The notes beneath the pieces were generated by a model. The model saw only the letters and a list, made by a program, of their open reading frames with translations. It was not told the DNA's origin and did no database searches. A stretch of DNA of 64,000 nucleotides from Campylorhamphus procurvoides (lineage: Eukaryota > Chordata > Aves > Passeriformes > Dendrocolaptidae). The stretch spans positions 74,450 through 138,449 of the forward strand of contig WBMV01002870.1 in the NCBI GenBank assembly GCA_013396655.1, written 5' to 3'. Of the stretch, positions 36,801 to 50,965 are shown piece after piece. The translations under genes and the position numbers were made by a program. How positions within the stretch are numbered: position 1 is the stretch's first letter; each line of letters opens with the position of its first letter.

Positions 36801-39800
36801 AAATCTGGCAGATCACATGTGGAGATGCCTGGAAGAGACTTTCAGGTTCATCACACAGTTTACCTCTGAGATGAAGGAGACAGATCTATAACCCTTGCTA
36901 GGATATTGCAATATTTCATAAACTAATGACAAAATATAAATTCTGATGAGGGACATCAACTGTCTTCAGCATTCAAGAACATTGCTGAGTAAATAACATG
37001 CAGTGGAGAATATCAGACTTTGTTCCTATTGCCAGTCTTAACTTTTTATTTCCTGAGACTGTGTGTGCAATGCTGGTGGGGCTTGTGAGTAACGTTTTGG
37101 GTTCTGTTCCAATGACTTAGTCATAATTTTATAGAGCAGTGTGTTGATGGTACTCTTTCTGTATCAGCAATATCAAATGGAAGTCCTTTTTTGCACTAAG
37201 GCTTCTGGTTATCTGCAGTATTACTGTTGGTAAGCGTAAGTTCTGAGTCAGATTCATTGATGTAGAGATAGATGGATCAAAATGGTTGTTTTAAATGAGG
37301 GTTTAACTGAATCAAAATAAGAGCACAAGACATAGTAAGTGCAATTTCCCAGAAGGAGGACAGATGTGCTCCTTAAAGTTTTGGGATAGCCAAAACTGAC
37401 GTTGCAAGCAGGTGCACAGAGAAATTCAACACGTATATATTTCTGAACCTAAATGCTAGTTTGTTTCAAAGTACCCTTTGGAAAAAACCAAAGAAAATGA
37501 AAAAATGAAAGAACCAACCATTTTTGAGAAGACACTGAGGAATTAACATGCTTCATTGTTGGTGAGATAGCTTTTCTTTGATTATTGAGAGGAAGGAACA
37601 TTATTGTGGTTATTTGTGTTTTATTTTTTGTTTCTTCTGAATTAATTTCTCTGCCTGAAAGGGAGATCAGTATTTTGTATCTGCTGATACACTTTCTCTA
37701 TTGTAATTTAAGTGATGGCAAAGGGCTTAAGAGTCTGAAAAACATATTCCTTTACTCTAATATATTAACCTATATCAATATTCCGGATTTATGTTTATTT
37801 CCTTACTCTATTTTTCTCTTGCACTAACAGTTACTACACTCCACCAAGCTCTTTACTTGAAACAAAACTGATGAAGGTTTTGAAGATATTCAGCACATAA
37901 AAGTCTTTTTATATTGAGTTTATCAAATATAATGTAAAAAAAAATAATTTAGAAGGGCAAGCATTTGTTGAGAAGACCTAAAAGGGAGACTGTTGAGCAT
38001 ATCTTGGTTCAAAAGTAAAAATTTCTATCGATTCTGAGTAGTCAGCACTGTGACATATTGGAGCAAGCTGAAAGGAATATACTTTCAGAAAGGCTGTGGG
38101 TAAAACTAGACACTACACAAATAAGTTAGAATTTTCCTTTTGGCAGGAATAACTGCTTATAGCTGTAAAGCTATGTGTATATGTACAAGCAACCCGATGG
38201 GGTTTTTTGGCATTTCTTTGGATATACGTACTCTTATCCTTACTGATGTCTTGTTTCTAGCAATTTTGCTGTTGCTTTCCTGACGTTTGTCTTATAAGAA
38301 CAACATAAAGGATTTAATTAATGACTGTGGATGCATTGGAATATCTCCAGAGCCTTGTTTCATGTATGGACTCTATGTTTTTTCAGAAGCCCATGGTAGC
38401 TTTACCTATTAATACCTGCCATTTTTTATTTTATTTTTTTTTTTACATTTTTGAACTTATTTTTTCATGAAACAAACAACACAGAGATAAGTCCCAGAAA
38501 CAAATGAGTAATCACATCTAGCTTCTATCAGTCACACATGGTTTGCAAATGGCACTGAAAAAAAACTGGGTTGCAATTATGTAGTCAATAATAAACACTG
38601 ACAATAATTTCTGTCCTTTGTATCTTATTGTGCACCTTGAATCTGTACATTCTTACCTATATTTGAGTTCAAAATAAAGATCATTCAAAAGATGACAGAA
38701 CTCAAATTTCCTTTCAGTCCATTCATTTTCCATTATCTTATCCTTCTGGAAAATATTTTAATGCGTCCTTTCACAATATTAAAAGATCAACAATCACTTG
38801 TTGCTCAGGTGTTGGTTCTCTGAATCTGTTTTCATGGGCTTGGTGTTATTTCCACCAGCTACTCAATTCAAATTAAAATTTTTCTGTATATACCAGATCT
38901 GGGCTTTCCTCTTCCTCTGTTAGCAAATGATTGCCATTCAAGTAGGTGGTACTCCTCCTACAAACCTACTCAAAAAGCCCTCAGTGCCTAATAGACAGTA
39001 GATTAAGAAGGGAGGGAGAATAAGATTCGTAAAATATTTGCAAATGTAGTTTACATTAACTAGAAATCAGTTGTGCTGAGGAACTTGAAGGTTTTTGTGA
39101 CTCCTGATTTGGTCTAACTAAAGATTTCTTGTCCTCTGAGCCTCTGGGCTAGTCCACCCAACACCAAGTTCCTGGCTTGAGAGGGGGCATTGATATGTAG
39201 ACTTGTGTGTTTATAGATACCATATCTGGCACCTGTGATCTGCCCATGAAACCGGGGAAGAGCCTGGGGGATGTTGCAGTTTGTCCCTGGAGTCAATCCA
39301 AGATCCTGGCAGGAATGCAAGGAGCAGGTCCCTTTACCAGCCTGGGAGCCCTGCTGTTTTCCTTATGTCAGTTGAATTCAGGTAATGGGAACAAAACAAA
39401 ACCTAACCAGGAAAACAAGCTAATGGTTTGTTGTTGACTTTTTTTTTTAAGAGAAAAACCACCCAGGTGGAAACGTCAGACTGATTTGTGTGGAACCATA
39501 GTTATTATGGCACTGAACTCTATGAAGGAAGCACTTATTTAATAAGGGAGAGACCAAAACTTTATTATTTTCACTTACAGTGTCCAGAAGGAGCATTTTT
39601 CTCATAAAATTCAGATCTTGCCACAGCAATTAGTGCCATGGTGCCTTTGGAGTGTGTTTCTGCAGGTCATATATGGATATGGTGAGAGTCAGAAAGTTCT
39701 TTCTCCATCCCATGGTCTGGCTGCAGACCTTGGCCGTTTTGGGCTCTGTGGACAAGTCACATCCTTCCCCCTTTGCCTTCTGTCAACACTCAGATGCCTC

Positions 39801-40179
39801 AACTCCTAGGAAAGAAAACCAGCTTGCAAGCTGACAGAGGTCCTTGATCTTTCAGCCGAGTTCCCAAGAGGGATAAAAACCAAATGCATGGTCCACAGCA
39901 TGTATAGACCCAGGAGCTGGGAGTGGACAGAAGTGGAATGGGCTTAAATATACAAAAAGCTTCTGACAATACGAAAGAAATATTGATTTTTTAAAAATTT
40001 TTAATTCTTTTTTTGTTAATTGTGGGTGGCTCAGAAAGCAATGGGTTTAAAATTCAGAAAGGAGTATATAGGGCAGATTTTTCCTTGTGGTAAAGACAGA
40101 GGATGCAAAGACCTCCAGTGATGAAAGCGCCAAAGCCTAGACAATATATGTCAAGAATAACATAAATGTAATAGATTTT
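33835..40179. other. Intergenic gene desert, no gene recognised
   Basis: AT-rich, with A/C-rich simple stretches near 34430-34465 and 35495-35520 and a T-rich tract near 38420-38445. The block at 39110-39360 is GC-richer without recognisable content. No coding signal. Confidence 0.4.
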
Positions 40180-40245
40180 CTTTAGGGAATGAGACTGGAC
40201 AAGACTTCTTGAGGTACCTTCCAGACCTTTGCCACTATAAACTTT
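40180..40245 (+). mobile_element. Possible degenerate CR1 3' end
   Basis: GAATGAGACTGGACAAGACT followed by TCTTGAGGTACCTTCCAGAC resembles the last bases of CR1-type LINEs (usually a GAGGTCCCTTCCAACC-like segment before the octamer tail). The octamers are missing and only about 50 bases match. Confidence 0.35.
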
Positions 40246-41753
40246 ATTTGAAGCAACCTAGAGACCACAGGCAGAATTTTTTAAAGGAAATCCATTACAA
40301 AAGCTGTGTGGGGATCACATGCCCCCTTGGTTATTCCCTAAAGCAGTTCTGGACTCATCTATACAAGATTCTATGTTGTCTGGGCACTGCCTGCCTGAGG
40401 CAGACCCATTTTGTGCAAGAATACCTGGCATCAGTCATAAAGTGGTTGAGTCAACAGACCTCTGATTTTACCCACACGAGAGCTAAAATTATTATTAGTA
40501 GATCTTCATGTTAGACAGTAATGGCCAGAAGGGATCTAGATTTACAGTATCTTACTTATAGATAGGTGTAAATATCTCATCCTTAAGGCACCCCCAAAGC
40601 TTCATTAGGAAGTTTGAACTGGAGTGGTTCAGCATAAATATAAATTAAAATGTTCAGTTAAGTTTTGTAGATGTGCTGCAGGATGGGACAAAGCATATGT
40701 TTATATCCTATGAAATAAAATGTGAAAGAAAATAAAGATTACAGTAAGCCTGTAAGAAACGTAGAGAATTTGTAGCTGCAATATTGTTCATCTTGTGAAG
40801 GAAACCACGGCATGTATTTCTTAGTAATGTCAGCTGATGGAGCTGAGACCATAAAATGTTCCTTGCCACTAGCGGAACATTTCTATTGCCAGTTATTGAT
40901 CGTATTACTAGTTACTGTGAAAAACATATATTATAAATTGCATTCTTTTTTTTTTCTTTATGTGAAAAAAGTTACTGTGCAGTGAGCAGAGGAAGCTACT
41001 GCCACAGGAATTCTCTGAAGAAACAGGAGGGTGCATTTCCTCTCCACAGTCTATGTTTAGAATGCCAAATAACAGGCAGGCAGGCTTGTCAAAAGCCTTG
41101 CTTTCTCAAGAATCCTTGTTTGTGTATGATGGCTTCCCAGTTCCCATTGAACTGCAAGTCTCAGGCTGGCTGAAATAGCATACTATTCAATAAGAGTACC
41201 TTAGTACTGTGGATGATGAGCACATGAGGAGGCACACAGGATTGCAAATGATTCTGAACAGTGTTCAAAATCACTACTTACACTCAAGGGGTAATAAAGC
41301 AGGGAAAATAGATGGGCATTTAAGCTGTGAGCAAATGCACACATTACAAAGTCAAATCACAAGTGGAAAAATACCAGGAGGTAGATCAACTAGATCTAGA
41401 TCAATTCTTTGCTTTTATGGGTTGCCACAGATCAAAATGTTCCAGACATAAGAAGCCTCTGTTGTGCTTCTGGTGCCATTTTAATTTAATCTGTAGCCTC
41501 ATAACATTTGATTTCTGTATTTTTACTCCTGATCAGGATAAGTGTTTATTACTTTTTTTTTCAGAGCTGTAAAAGTAATAATACAATGCCACCTCTCCAC
41601 CTCATCTTTTTTAAGGTGTATCTAGCCCTCCAGCTTCCCCATTGTAAGATGTGTCCCCTCCATCCAGCTCCTCATCTATTGCTTTCTAAGCACAATAATG
41701 TAGAAATATTAATAATTCATATTCTTGTCTTGCTTTCATTTTCCTCCTTCCAG
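40246..41753. other. Intergenic, no gene recognised
   Basis: AT-rich unique DNA with a poly-T run near 40948. Short frames only. Confidence 0.4.
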
Positions 41754-41856
41754 GCTCAGCCACAGCCGAGGTTCAAGGCCTAAACAGCTTCTCGGCTTCT
41801 CTTCAGAAACAGCCCCCATGGAAGTGCTAGTGGCGTACACTTAACTCCACAGCCAG
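41754..41856 (+). other. Possible non-coding exon
   Basis: A good acceptor-like pyrimidine tract ending TTCCTCCTTCCAG (to 41753) and a CAG|GTACAG donor at 41857 bound 103 GC-richer bases. No conserved peptide is visible. It could be an exon of a long non-coding RNA in the IRX4 upstream desert, or chance. Confidence 0.2.
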
Positions 41857-44800
41857 GTACAGCATGGAATTGCTTTGCATTTGTTCCCTCCCCTGCCCAC
41901 TCTTGCCAGCTCTCCCACTGCTGGGTAGCAGAGATTCCTCTCTTGGCACAGGCACTGACAGCGGCAGAGGCAGGCAAGGGTACAATGCTTTGTGCTGCCT
42001 TCCTCCTTTCTGCCGCTGCGCAATGAGGGAGGGGTCATTCTCCCTGATCAAACAGATACCTACAAGTCTCACTGCCACTTCTCGGTGGTCTATTAGTTTT
42101 TTTTTTTAATGTAATTTGTTAATTTTCTTTTTACCTTTTCCCACATGAACTCAGTGGGTATTTTTTATTCTCACATCTATCTACCCAGTTGCCCCATCTC
42201 TAATCATTTCCATTTCCTAGGCCATCATGTAGTTCCTTTCTTTGTCCCTTCATCAGTACAACACTTGTCTCCTTTGCCACCCTGGCTTTCATTGCAATTT
42301 GGACGCCTTAAAATCATCTACCTGATCACAGAGATGTCCAGCTGGAGTCAACTTCCTACTAGAAACCTGTTTGCTAACAATCAATTCTTGCTACTCCCTT
42401 TTCACCTGACTTTTCTCATAGAGGCTCACTGCTGCAATCCTTCTCCTTCAGCAGTCTTCTGCCTTCTTAAAAAAGTAAAATGTGACATTAATGTTTGTGT
42501 TTTATTTAGGCCAGCACATTTTAAACCCTGGTTTACAGTACTGCTGTACATGCTTCCAAAAATATACTTTCAGTCTGAGTGGCTTTTATTGTTTCTCCTT
42601 TACTCAAAAAGTACCAAATTCTCAAGAGCAGATATTGCTGGTTTTAATATGACAATTTAATATATTTTTAGGAAAAATCCAAAAGCTTTTCCCAAACTGT
42701 TCATTTCATGTTCTGAATTCTTCTGAAAAAAATTATTTTTGTCCACTTTCCAATTACTTAATGACTAGTACGAAATGCAGGCTTATTAGTTGTAATCATT
42801 CCACAATTCCTAAAAAAAGATAAAAAAATATTTTTGGTGAAAATGCTTCTGAATAAGTTATTTGAAAGACTGATTATCACTACTGGATCTTATTACACGA
42901 ACCTGAATATGTCACTTTCTTTGTCAAGATCTCATAAGTTTAAAATTAGCATTTCACTGGTTTTGTAACTGAGCAGTAAAAATTTCTTCATAATAAGTGA
43001 AAATAATTTGATTTTGTTTTAGTATCCAAAGGAGGAGTTTTTTAATCAAGTTGCTTTCATGGTTACCATGCCTTTGAAAAATAAAAGAAAGTCACATATA
43101 GAGAACGTAATCTAGGAGCAGAAGATCCAGGCCAGTGATAAGTCAGGAAGGAAAAGCCAAGTCAAAATCAAGTATGCCTAAAATAATTATTTCTTTTCTT
43201 TCTTCTCAATTATTGTATTTCATATACAGTATTTTAAGTGACTCAGAAAGAAGAATGCTAAAGGATGCACTGACTGGAGAACTGTGCCAGTAATTAGCGA
43301 TCTTGGATCCTGGAGACCTTATATGTGATGGCTTCCCCCTGTGCCAGGAGCATTGCTCTGAAAAAAAATGTTAGCCAAACCCTTTTTTTTAGCTAATTTT
43401 TTGATTAATATCTCTAGATTCTTTCAAGTAGCCTACAGACAGGAAAAGCATTAGAAAATTGTTTTTCCTAGTTTTAAAATTGCCCCTTCTCCCTAAGATG
43501 AGCAGATAAAAGGTCAAATTAAGCTGTTTCATGTCTGAGGCACAAGCAGAACTGGATGAAGTTTCAGGTATCGCATTTGTTCTGTGCGCAGCAAACAGCA
43601 CCTTTTACCCCTGAGCTCTTCCTGTTGCTTTCCACCCTCTTGCTAACCAGCACCACTGTATTGCACCTGACCTGGTGCTTTTCAGGGATGAGATATTGGT
43701 TCTGCAGTCACACAAGATTACTGATAATCTCTTCCAGCCACTTATCTAACTCTGATAATACCTCAAATGCCCAATTTATATATTACTTTAAAGGCACGTG
43801 CTCCTACTCAGCGGATTTGAACTCTCAGTGGATTAATCTCCCTACACTTAACCCCACGGTGTGACTGCTGCTCTATTCCACAGTCACACTGCAGTTCAGC
43901 TGGTCTGGGTGGCACCTTTCTTTTTACTTCTAGCTGTGCAAGGATGAGGGTTCTTCCACAGGCAAGGCTAAGCAAAATTGCAGATCCTGTGGTGAGTTTC
44001 ACTCTGAACTTTTCGTTTTGGTCACCTTCTTTCAAAAGCAGAAGCACTGTAAGGCGAAGAAGTAGGGAGAACATTCCTACCCCGTACATTGTTCACATGG
44101 CTTTTCTCAGACAGATACTGTCAGGAAGGTGATCCTGGAATAAATGATTCTTTGGTCTGATCCAGGTGCATGTTTCTTGACTCAGAAAAGATATCATGAC
44201 TGTTTTTGTTTTCTTCTTTATCCTGAGGCAGGGATACTTGAACTATGCTGAAAGAACACAGAATGGTGCATTTGCTGCCTTCTCCAGATTTTTTTCCCCA
44301 CTACCTGTGTGACAATGAGCTCAATCATTCAGGAACTGGCAAGGCATTTTGATGGTACTTTTTTAGCCTTTATCTTAGAGAAGCACTCTAAGTGCAGAGT
44401 AACTTAGCAGCTGCACTTCTGCTTTGTCTAATGCTCAGTAGTCTCAAAATTGGGCACTCCATGAGTGCAGAGATGATTCATACTTGTGGCATTTCCTGGT
44501 TAACCAGTGCTTTGCCTTGAATCCCCACAGCTGGGTCTGCACAACTTTTCACCTCCACTAGCTTTTTACTTGCGGGCTCCTGGGATTTCAGATTATTCTC
44601 CCTGGCTGTGGAAATGTATACAAAGTCAGGTAATGGTCAATGGGATTTTATCTTTTTTGTAGTACAATATTTCATAGCCTTTAAAAATAAAAGCTGTAAA
44701 AAAAGATCAGAAAGCTTTAATGTTTTACAGTTGTTGGGATTAATAATTCATACTGATTTTGGGATAATTACACAACCATAGAAAGGTGCAAGGGAGATCA

Positions 44801-47800
44801 GAATCCAGTCCCTCAGGTTTTCCTCTCCTGATGTCCTGCCATAGCAATGCAATCTCTTACTTTTCATGGTCAATCACATTGCCCTTTAGGCTGATTTTTT
44901 TTTATTTCCAAATAAAACAAAAAGGATGGAATTCACAGACTCCTGTTTGTATCAGTTATGGTACCAAATAAAAAAAATAATGTTCCTGATTCTAAATGCT
45001 TACAAAACACTCCTTACATTAGACACATAGCAAGACTGCACGTTAAGTCATATCTGAGGGGAAAATGGCAAGTTTTTTACCCAGTGATGTATTTGTTTAA
45101 GCCCTCTTTCCATTAGGGCACCTAGATCTATAACTTCATGTTATAAAATAAGTGTTATTCATATATGAGTGAACATAGTGTACTGTTCCTTCTTATGGGA
45201 CTTACCACTGCTAGTAGGGGACTCTTTTCTTTTACTGGAAGCAGTTAGGAAAATCTCAGCAGGCCTTTGTACAATTATTATGGCCCCTGGTTTCCATCTA
45301 GTGCACTTCCAGCTTTGCTGTTCCTAGCCAGTGGGAATTTAGCAAACTACTTGGAAGGAGATCTGGTCACTGAGGCATCAAAATCTACCTTCTTCTCGCA
45401 CACCAGAAGGTACGGCTGCATCCTGAAAGCTGCACTGTGCCTTTTCACACAGCGATCTCATCAGGGAGAGAGTCCCAGGGTTGGGACAGAGTATCCAAAA
45501 ATAAACATCTTTCAGTGCTTTCATTAAGGGGGCTTGTTGTCTTTCTTTCTTTTGTCTTGGCTCAAGAAATTGGGTGAGGTATCTTGCCTCTTTGGCCATG
45601 TATAAGAGAAAGGGATAATTCCAATGGATGTCCTAAGTTTATTAACTTTCCCAGCCTGCCATGAGCAACAGCAGGGACTGAGCTCTCAAAACATCTCTTA
45701 CAAGCAGATCAAACCTATAGATGTCTGTGTCAGAAATATTTGAAAGCATGATTAAATAGAGTCGCCTGAGCCAGGCACATTAAAAAAATAAGCCCTATAT
45801 TACTACAGCTTGCTGTAAATAGTAATTTACTTTGGTTATTTTCTTTAATTACAGTGCTCCATCTTTACACAAGGTCGTACTTAGGAACAACGGGACCAGT
45901 GTCACTGTAAGGTGTATGCTATAATAGAGACATTTGTATTAGGCTTCAGGAGAAGCCCACAGTGTATCCAGTAATTCTATGGCTTTTGTGACCACCGACC
46001 CTTCTCTGGTTTTGTTAATGTGGTTTTTCTTTTTATGTATGTGCTCATTAGGCTCTTTCTGGTTCTGCTATGAAGTTCTCTTAGGATTTCAGCTATTATG
46101 CTGCAGTGTTCTTACTTTAGTAATACATAATATCAGAATAAGCCAGAATTAGCATAGCCTCTCCTCTATTATATAAAATGTATAATTTTTAAGGGAAATA
46201 ATGCAAAGCCAAATTTTTAACCTACCAAATGTTATAAATAAGTCAATTGTTTCAATTTTTTTTAACAAAGAAACAGGAAATCAAGTTATCTAGCAAGCCT
46301 ATTTATACACAGTAGGTAACCCTGGGTTGCAGGCAGGACTAATAAACAAGGAATGACAACCTATTTCTTTTATTGACAAGCTGACATATTTATTTTTATT
46401 ATTTCACAAAAGTATTCACCAAACTCATCTGTCACACTAAACCCCCATTCTCCTTTCCTGCAGACAGAGCTTGTAGCCTTACTGCACTCAGGTTGAGTAA
46501 AACCAGAAAAATTAACCCAGCATTTCTGCAATAAAAAAGATATTTGACGGCCTGTAGTTTACTGCACTGGGATTTAAAATATAAGATTTTTTTTGTCTGA
46601 ATAAAGTTTTAAATACTCATTTTTGCCAAGCTAAATTGCAGCTACAGAAAGTGGTTTTTATACTAAAAATTAGCTTTATGATATTCTTAAATGGAATTTC
46701 TACTTCTTCAGGAACAGGAACAACATTTCCTATAAAATCTGACTGATATTTCTACCTAAATAATAAACTTCTCAACTTTTAGGGCATTAAGTCACACAGT
46801 TTAGAAATGATAGAGCCCCTTACAGCATTTGAAAACTGCATTAATAAATTTCAGATATAAATTAAGTTTCCATAAAATGGGCTGACTTTTCTGTGCTTAG
46901 TGTGACATTTTTCAGTAGCAGGACTTTGTAAAACAAAAGTGACAATTCATTTTTGTTCAAAGAAACAATCGCCTTAGTTTTCCTAAATATATATTTTTTA
47001 AAAATTTGTCATTTGTACAAGAGGAACACGCATATATAAAATAATTTAAACTTTCTTGAACTAGAATTTAGAGTAGCTACAGATCAAGATTTGTTTTCCA
47101 ACCTTGAACATGTAGACATTGTGTATGCAAATCTTACAGTGGAAAAAAATTAGTATCCGTTTTGAATGCCAGTTAATGGAAAGTCTATTAATTAAGTCTT
47201 TCAAATGAAATTGTGTTAAGCCATAGGAGTGTTTAGAGCACAATGATTTTTCTTTTTACAGTCCATTTTAATTTATATTTTCAGATATTGAATACATATT
47301 CTGAGCACTTAAACCACCTCAGAAATGTAATGGCAGTTTGCAATATGCAAGGAATTCAGGTCTAAAACCGAAGAAAGAAAATAGAATGAAAATGTGATAT
47401 GAGTTGTGGTTTTGTATATTCATGTGTATACATCTTCTTTCTGCTATTGACAACAGCTTTTTGGTCATGGGAGATATGTGACTAAGACAGAAAGTTCTAC
47501 TCTTATACAAAGAATTATGTTTCAATAACTGCAGGATAAAAATAAGTATTTCTAACCTTATAAGGTTGACATCAGTTTAATAAAAAATTTCCATACGGTA
47601 AAAACCCCAAACCAGACAGACCAAACCAACCCAATTACAGTAAAAAGAAATAGGAAAAATATTTCTAAGTCCTCCAAATTCCATGGTTTAGTTTCATTGT
47701 ACAACATAACCCATAAGCCACTCAGTAAATAGATCTTTTGGTTTTGTGTAAATGCTGCGCACTTTGAAGATAAAGCCAAGGGACTAAACATTTCAGAATC

Positions 47801-48239
47801 CTGGGGATTTTATAATTCTAGAATTGCATATAAACCCTTCTGAGAGTGGATAACCAATTCTGTCAACACAAAAGGAAACGTAACCTATCCATTTAAAAAT
47901 TGTGACACCAGCATCCACTTTATTAAATGCTTGAAAACATCTTATACCATGTCTATATTACTTTCTGGAGACTGTGCTGGGTTTGAATGTGAACTAATAT
48001 AAAGATACTGTCACAGGCTCTTATGTGAATTCAGACTTTGTGGGAAATACAAGGGGTTTTTTCCCCCAGATGCTTTCACTATAAAAAGAAATAAAATTCC
48101 CATTGTTTTAGGTGTTCTTCATCAAGTCAAGTCCCTGCACATTGTTTTATGATACCTGCATTTTATGGGAAAAAAAATCAACCCAAAATGCCAACATAGT
48201 TTTTACATTACGATGACTGCACTCAAAAAGTGCCATCAT
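41857..48239. other. Intergenic, no gene recognised
   Basis: Pyrimidine-rich on the plus strand at about 41857-42660, which explains the longest chance frame there (171 codons, no known domain). GC-richer patches at 43560-44130 and 45260-45560 hold overlapping short frames. The rest is AT-rich. Confidence 0.4.
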
Positions 48240-48560
48240 TGAATTAGCTACCTATTCCTGCTCATTCATGAATGAATAATGCCAGAATTAAAATGAGCTA
48301 TAGTGCATTATTTATTATTTCTCTGGATTTGATGCTTAGCAGAGGTGTTAAAGGTCTAATGCCTTTTAAATGTAATTAATTTCCTTTTGTTATGTATTTT
48401 GCTGGCTAAAATAATCCCTTTTTTTTGTTATTGGTGTTTCAGGATAATAGTTAAAATTAGAGGACTATTGAAATTATTTCAAGTTATTAGTTAAGTAAAT
48501 AGAACAATTAGTTAAAAGCATGCAATTATTTAGTGTCTGTGAAAAGGTCCTGAAGTAAAC
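48240..48560. promoter_or_regulatory. Candidate conserved enhancer with T-box-like site
   Basis: Contains a 14-bp palindrome TCATTCATGAATGA (48262-48275), a T-box half-site-like AGGTGTTA (48343-48350) and a homeodomain-rich AATGTAATTAATTTCC near 48368. T-box factors act in heart, where IRX4 is expressed. The functional link is speculation. Confidence 0.3.
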
Positions 48561-50965
48561 TTGAAATCTAGGTATTTGGCTAATATCTGCACGGGTAGCA
48601 TGAAAATAAAAAAAAAAATATGCTTTTATGCTCTTTTACTGTGATTTTTTTTTCTGAAAGTTCAAGAACTAGCAAGAAAGTTTCCAGGCTGGAAGTCTGA
48701 CACTGTCAAAGTAATGGGAAATTAATTCACAGTAGCATAACTGTATGGTGATTGTTTGTTCTTGTTTAAACAAGATTCTTATTTATGCTGTTAAAGACTC
48801 AAGATTAATATTTTATTATTCATAATACATGGTGTTGAAGGTTGGTGAACTAGGCGGTGAAACAGTCATTTCCTAAGAAGCATTTTCAGCACAGGCAAAA
48901 CTGTACAAATGCTGTGCAAAAGACACTACTCCCATGGATCTGAAAGGGAGATGGATCCACATGGAAATTAAGAGTACTAGTTACAAGCTGGGAAAACACC
49001 TTGTCTGACTGTGAAAATCTAGCTATTGTGTATCAAGAGTAAATTGAACAGAAAAAGATTCTTACAAGGCTCTGTGAGAATGCTTTCTCACCTGTGGGTA
49101 CATCTGATTATCAGACTTATAGTTATGAGGGTTTTGGCAAGACTTGCAAATTCCTGCCATGACTTCTGTCTACTCAAAACAAGCTGTTGGCTAGTGCTCT
49201 TGGCAAGCTTAGCATTTGCTGCAAGGCTTCTGAAAAAAAATGTTTCAGTCCTTAATCACTTAAGTGAACAATTGTTTCCCCAAGGCTTCTGTCTGCAACT
49301 TGAATTGATGCATCTCTTCTGTAGAGATGCCATGTGACATGTCTGGTAACAACATTAATTTGATTTGCAAACCATATTTTCAAGGGTTTCCACAATACCT
49401 CTGAAGTTCCCTATGCATCTCTGTAACTATCTGAAGTGTAACTTTCCAGAGACCAAAGAATAGCCTGGAATGTGGGTAGTAATCCCTAAAAGAAAACTGA
49501 AAGCAAACAAAAGTACAGGTATACAGCCTTCAGTGGGCAAGAAAAGCTGTGCAGAGCTAGAAGGGACTTCCCACTTGGAATATTTATAAGAGGTTTGATG
49601 GCTGGACAGAATAACATTAAGTACCATCACATCACCCTAGTTTTCCTCAGACACTGAGTTACTAGGTACTTTGGCTCACATCAGGTTTTGTATTATTATT
49701 AGCAAATACTCCAAACTTAAACATACGTTGTACAATCCAGCCATTTGTGCCCATGCAAAGGCTGGTTAACCTAACTGGTTGATCAGACTACCTGGACTTG
49801 ATAGGTGGCTCCTCCTGCAAACACAGTGCAGTACCCCATCTCCCTGCAGTGGATCTTGCACTGCCCAGAGCGATTGTTTGTGAAGCTGAGCTGGAATTTC
49901 TCCGCTTGAAATTTGTGTTTCAGGATCTGAATATCCTCTTCCTTCTGCCATCATGTTAATATGGGAAGGCAGTGCATAAATTAACAGTTATTAAATGCAC
50001 TGATGAATCTATAATGAGACTAATCTGAGCTTCTCTTCTGGAGAAGGAGACACAAGAAGGAAAAGCAGATTTCATAGTCATTAAATGCCTGCTAACTTCA
50101 GACATGTGAGCTGAGCAGGAAGGATTAGGAAGGCAAAGAATGCCAACAGCCACAATTTATGTCTGGGCAGTTTCATCCCCCCTTTTATAATGGACAAAGA
50201 CTTAAACCCACAGTAGCTTTATTTAACTCTTGTTTATTCTAGTGGTAATTATGAATGTAAGAAGGGACTAGACAATGAAAGGTATATCTTCAGGAAGATT
50301 GGTCTGTGTGGTTTGAGTAGGATTGTGTTGCAACTTGTTTCCCTAAGGCTTCAAATACCTCTCACCTAAAACTGTAAGGTAAAGTATGAAACTGTAATGA
50401 ATAAATAAAGAAATTTAAACTACCTAATTAATTAAAATCCTGGAAAATTAGTATTAAAATTGCATTCCTTGCAATAATAAGATTATTTACATGTACTTTC
50501 TATCCCTTATTAAAACCATAAAATGCTTTAATAGGAAAGAAATTTTGAAAAATGTACTTTCCATAGAATTATGTTGTTGTACTGAAACGATTGCACACAA
50601 TTGGAAAAAACTTTTTACAATCCATGTAATTATTTTTGTATATGTGTATAATTTATTTTTATGAAATTCTGAAGGTGCAAAATGTTTACAGAGGACCAAA
50701 AACTCCACCCAGACCATTCCCAGCAATACAAAGCATGCCCTGATTTAAAAAAAAAACAAACTTGTAGCCAACATCCATTAAAAAACCAAACCAATAACCA
50801 ACCAAACCAGAGACTAAGCAGGAGAGGACTGAAGGCAGCGTCCTAAAGCATATTTCGTGCCCTGCATCTTGTCATGATTGATGTGTTACGCTCATGTGGC
50901 ATTTGACAAACATTGTTTTGTTGGTACTTAGCATGATGACAAATTAACAAATGGAATAAATGGAT
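48561..50965. other. Intergenic, no gene recognised
   Basis: AT-rich with short A and T runs and an A/C-rich tract near 50743-50810. No gene or repeat recognised. Confidence 0.4.

Noticed and set aside
42145..42660. 171-codon open frame, the longest outside the CpG islands
   Set aside because: Pyrimidine-rich strand yields Leu/Ser/Phe/Pro-rich peptide without domain or motif. No splice or promoter context supports it.
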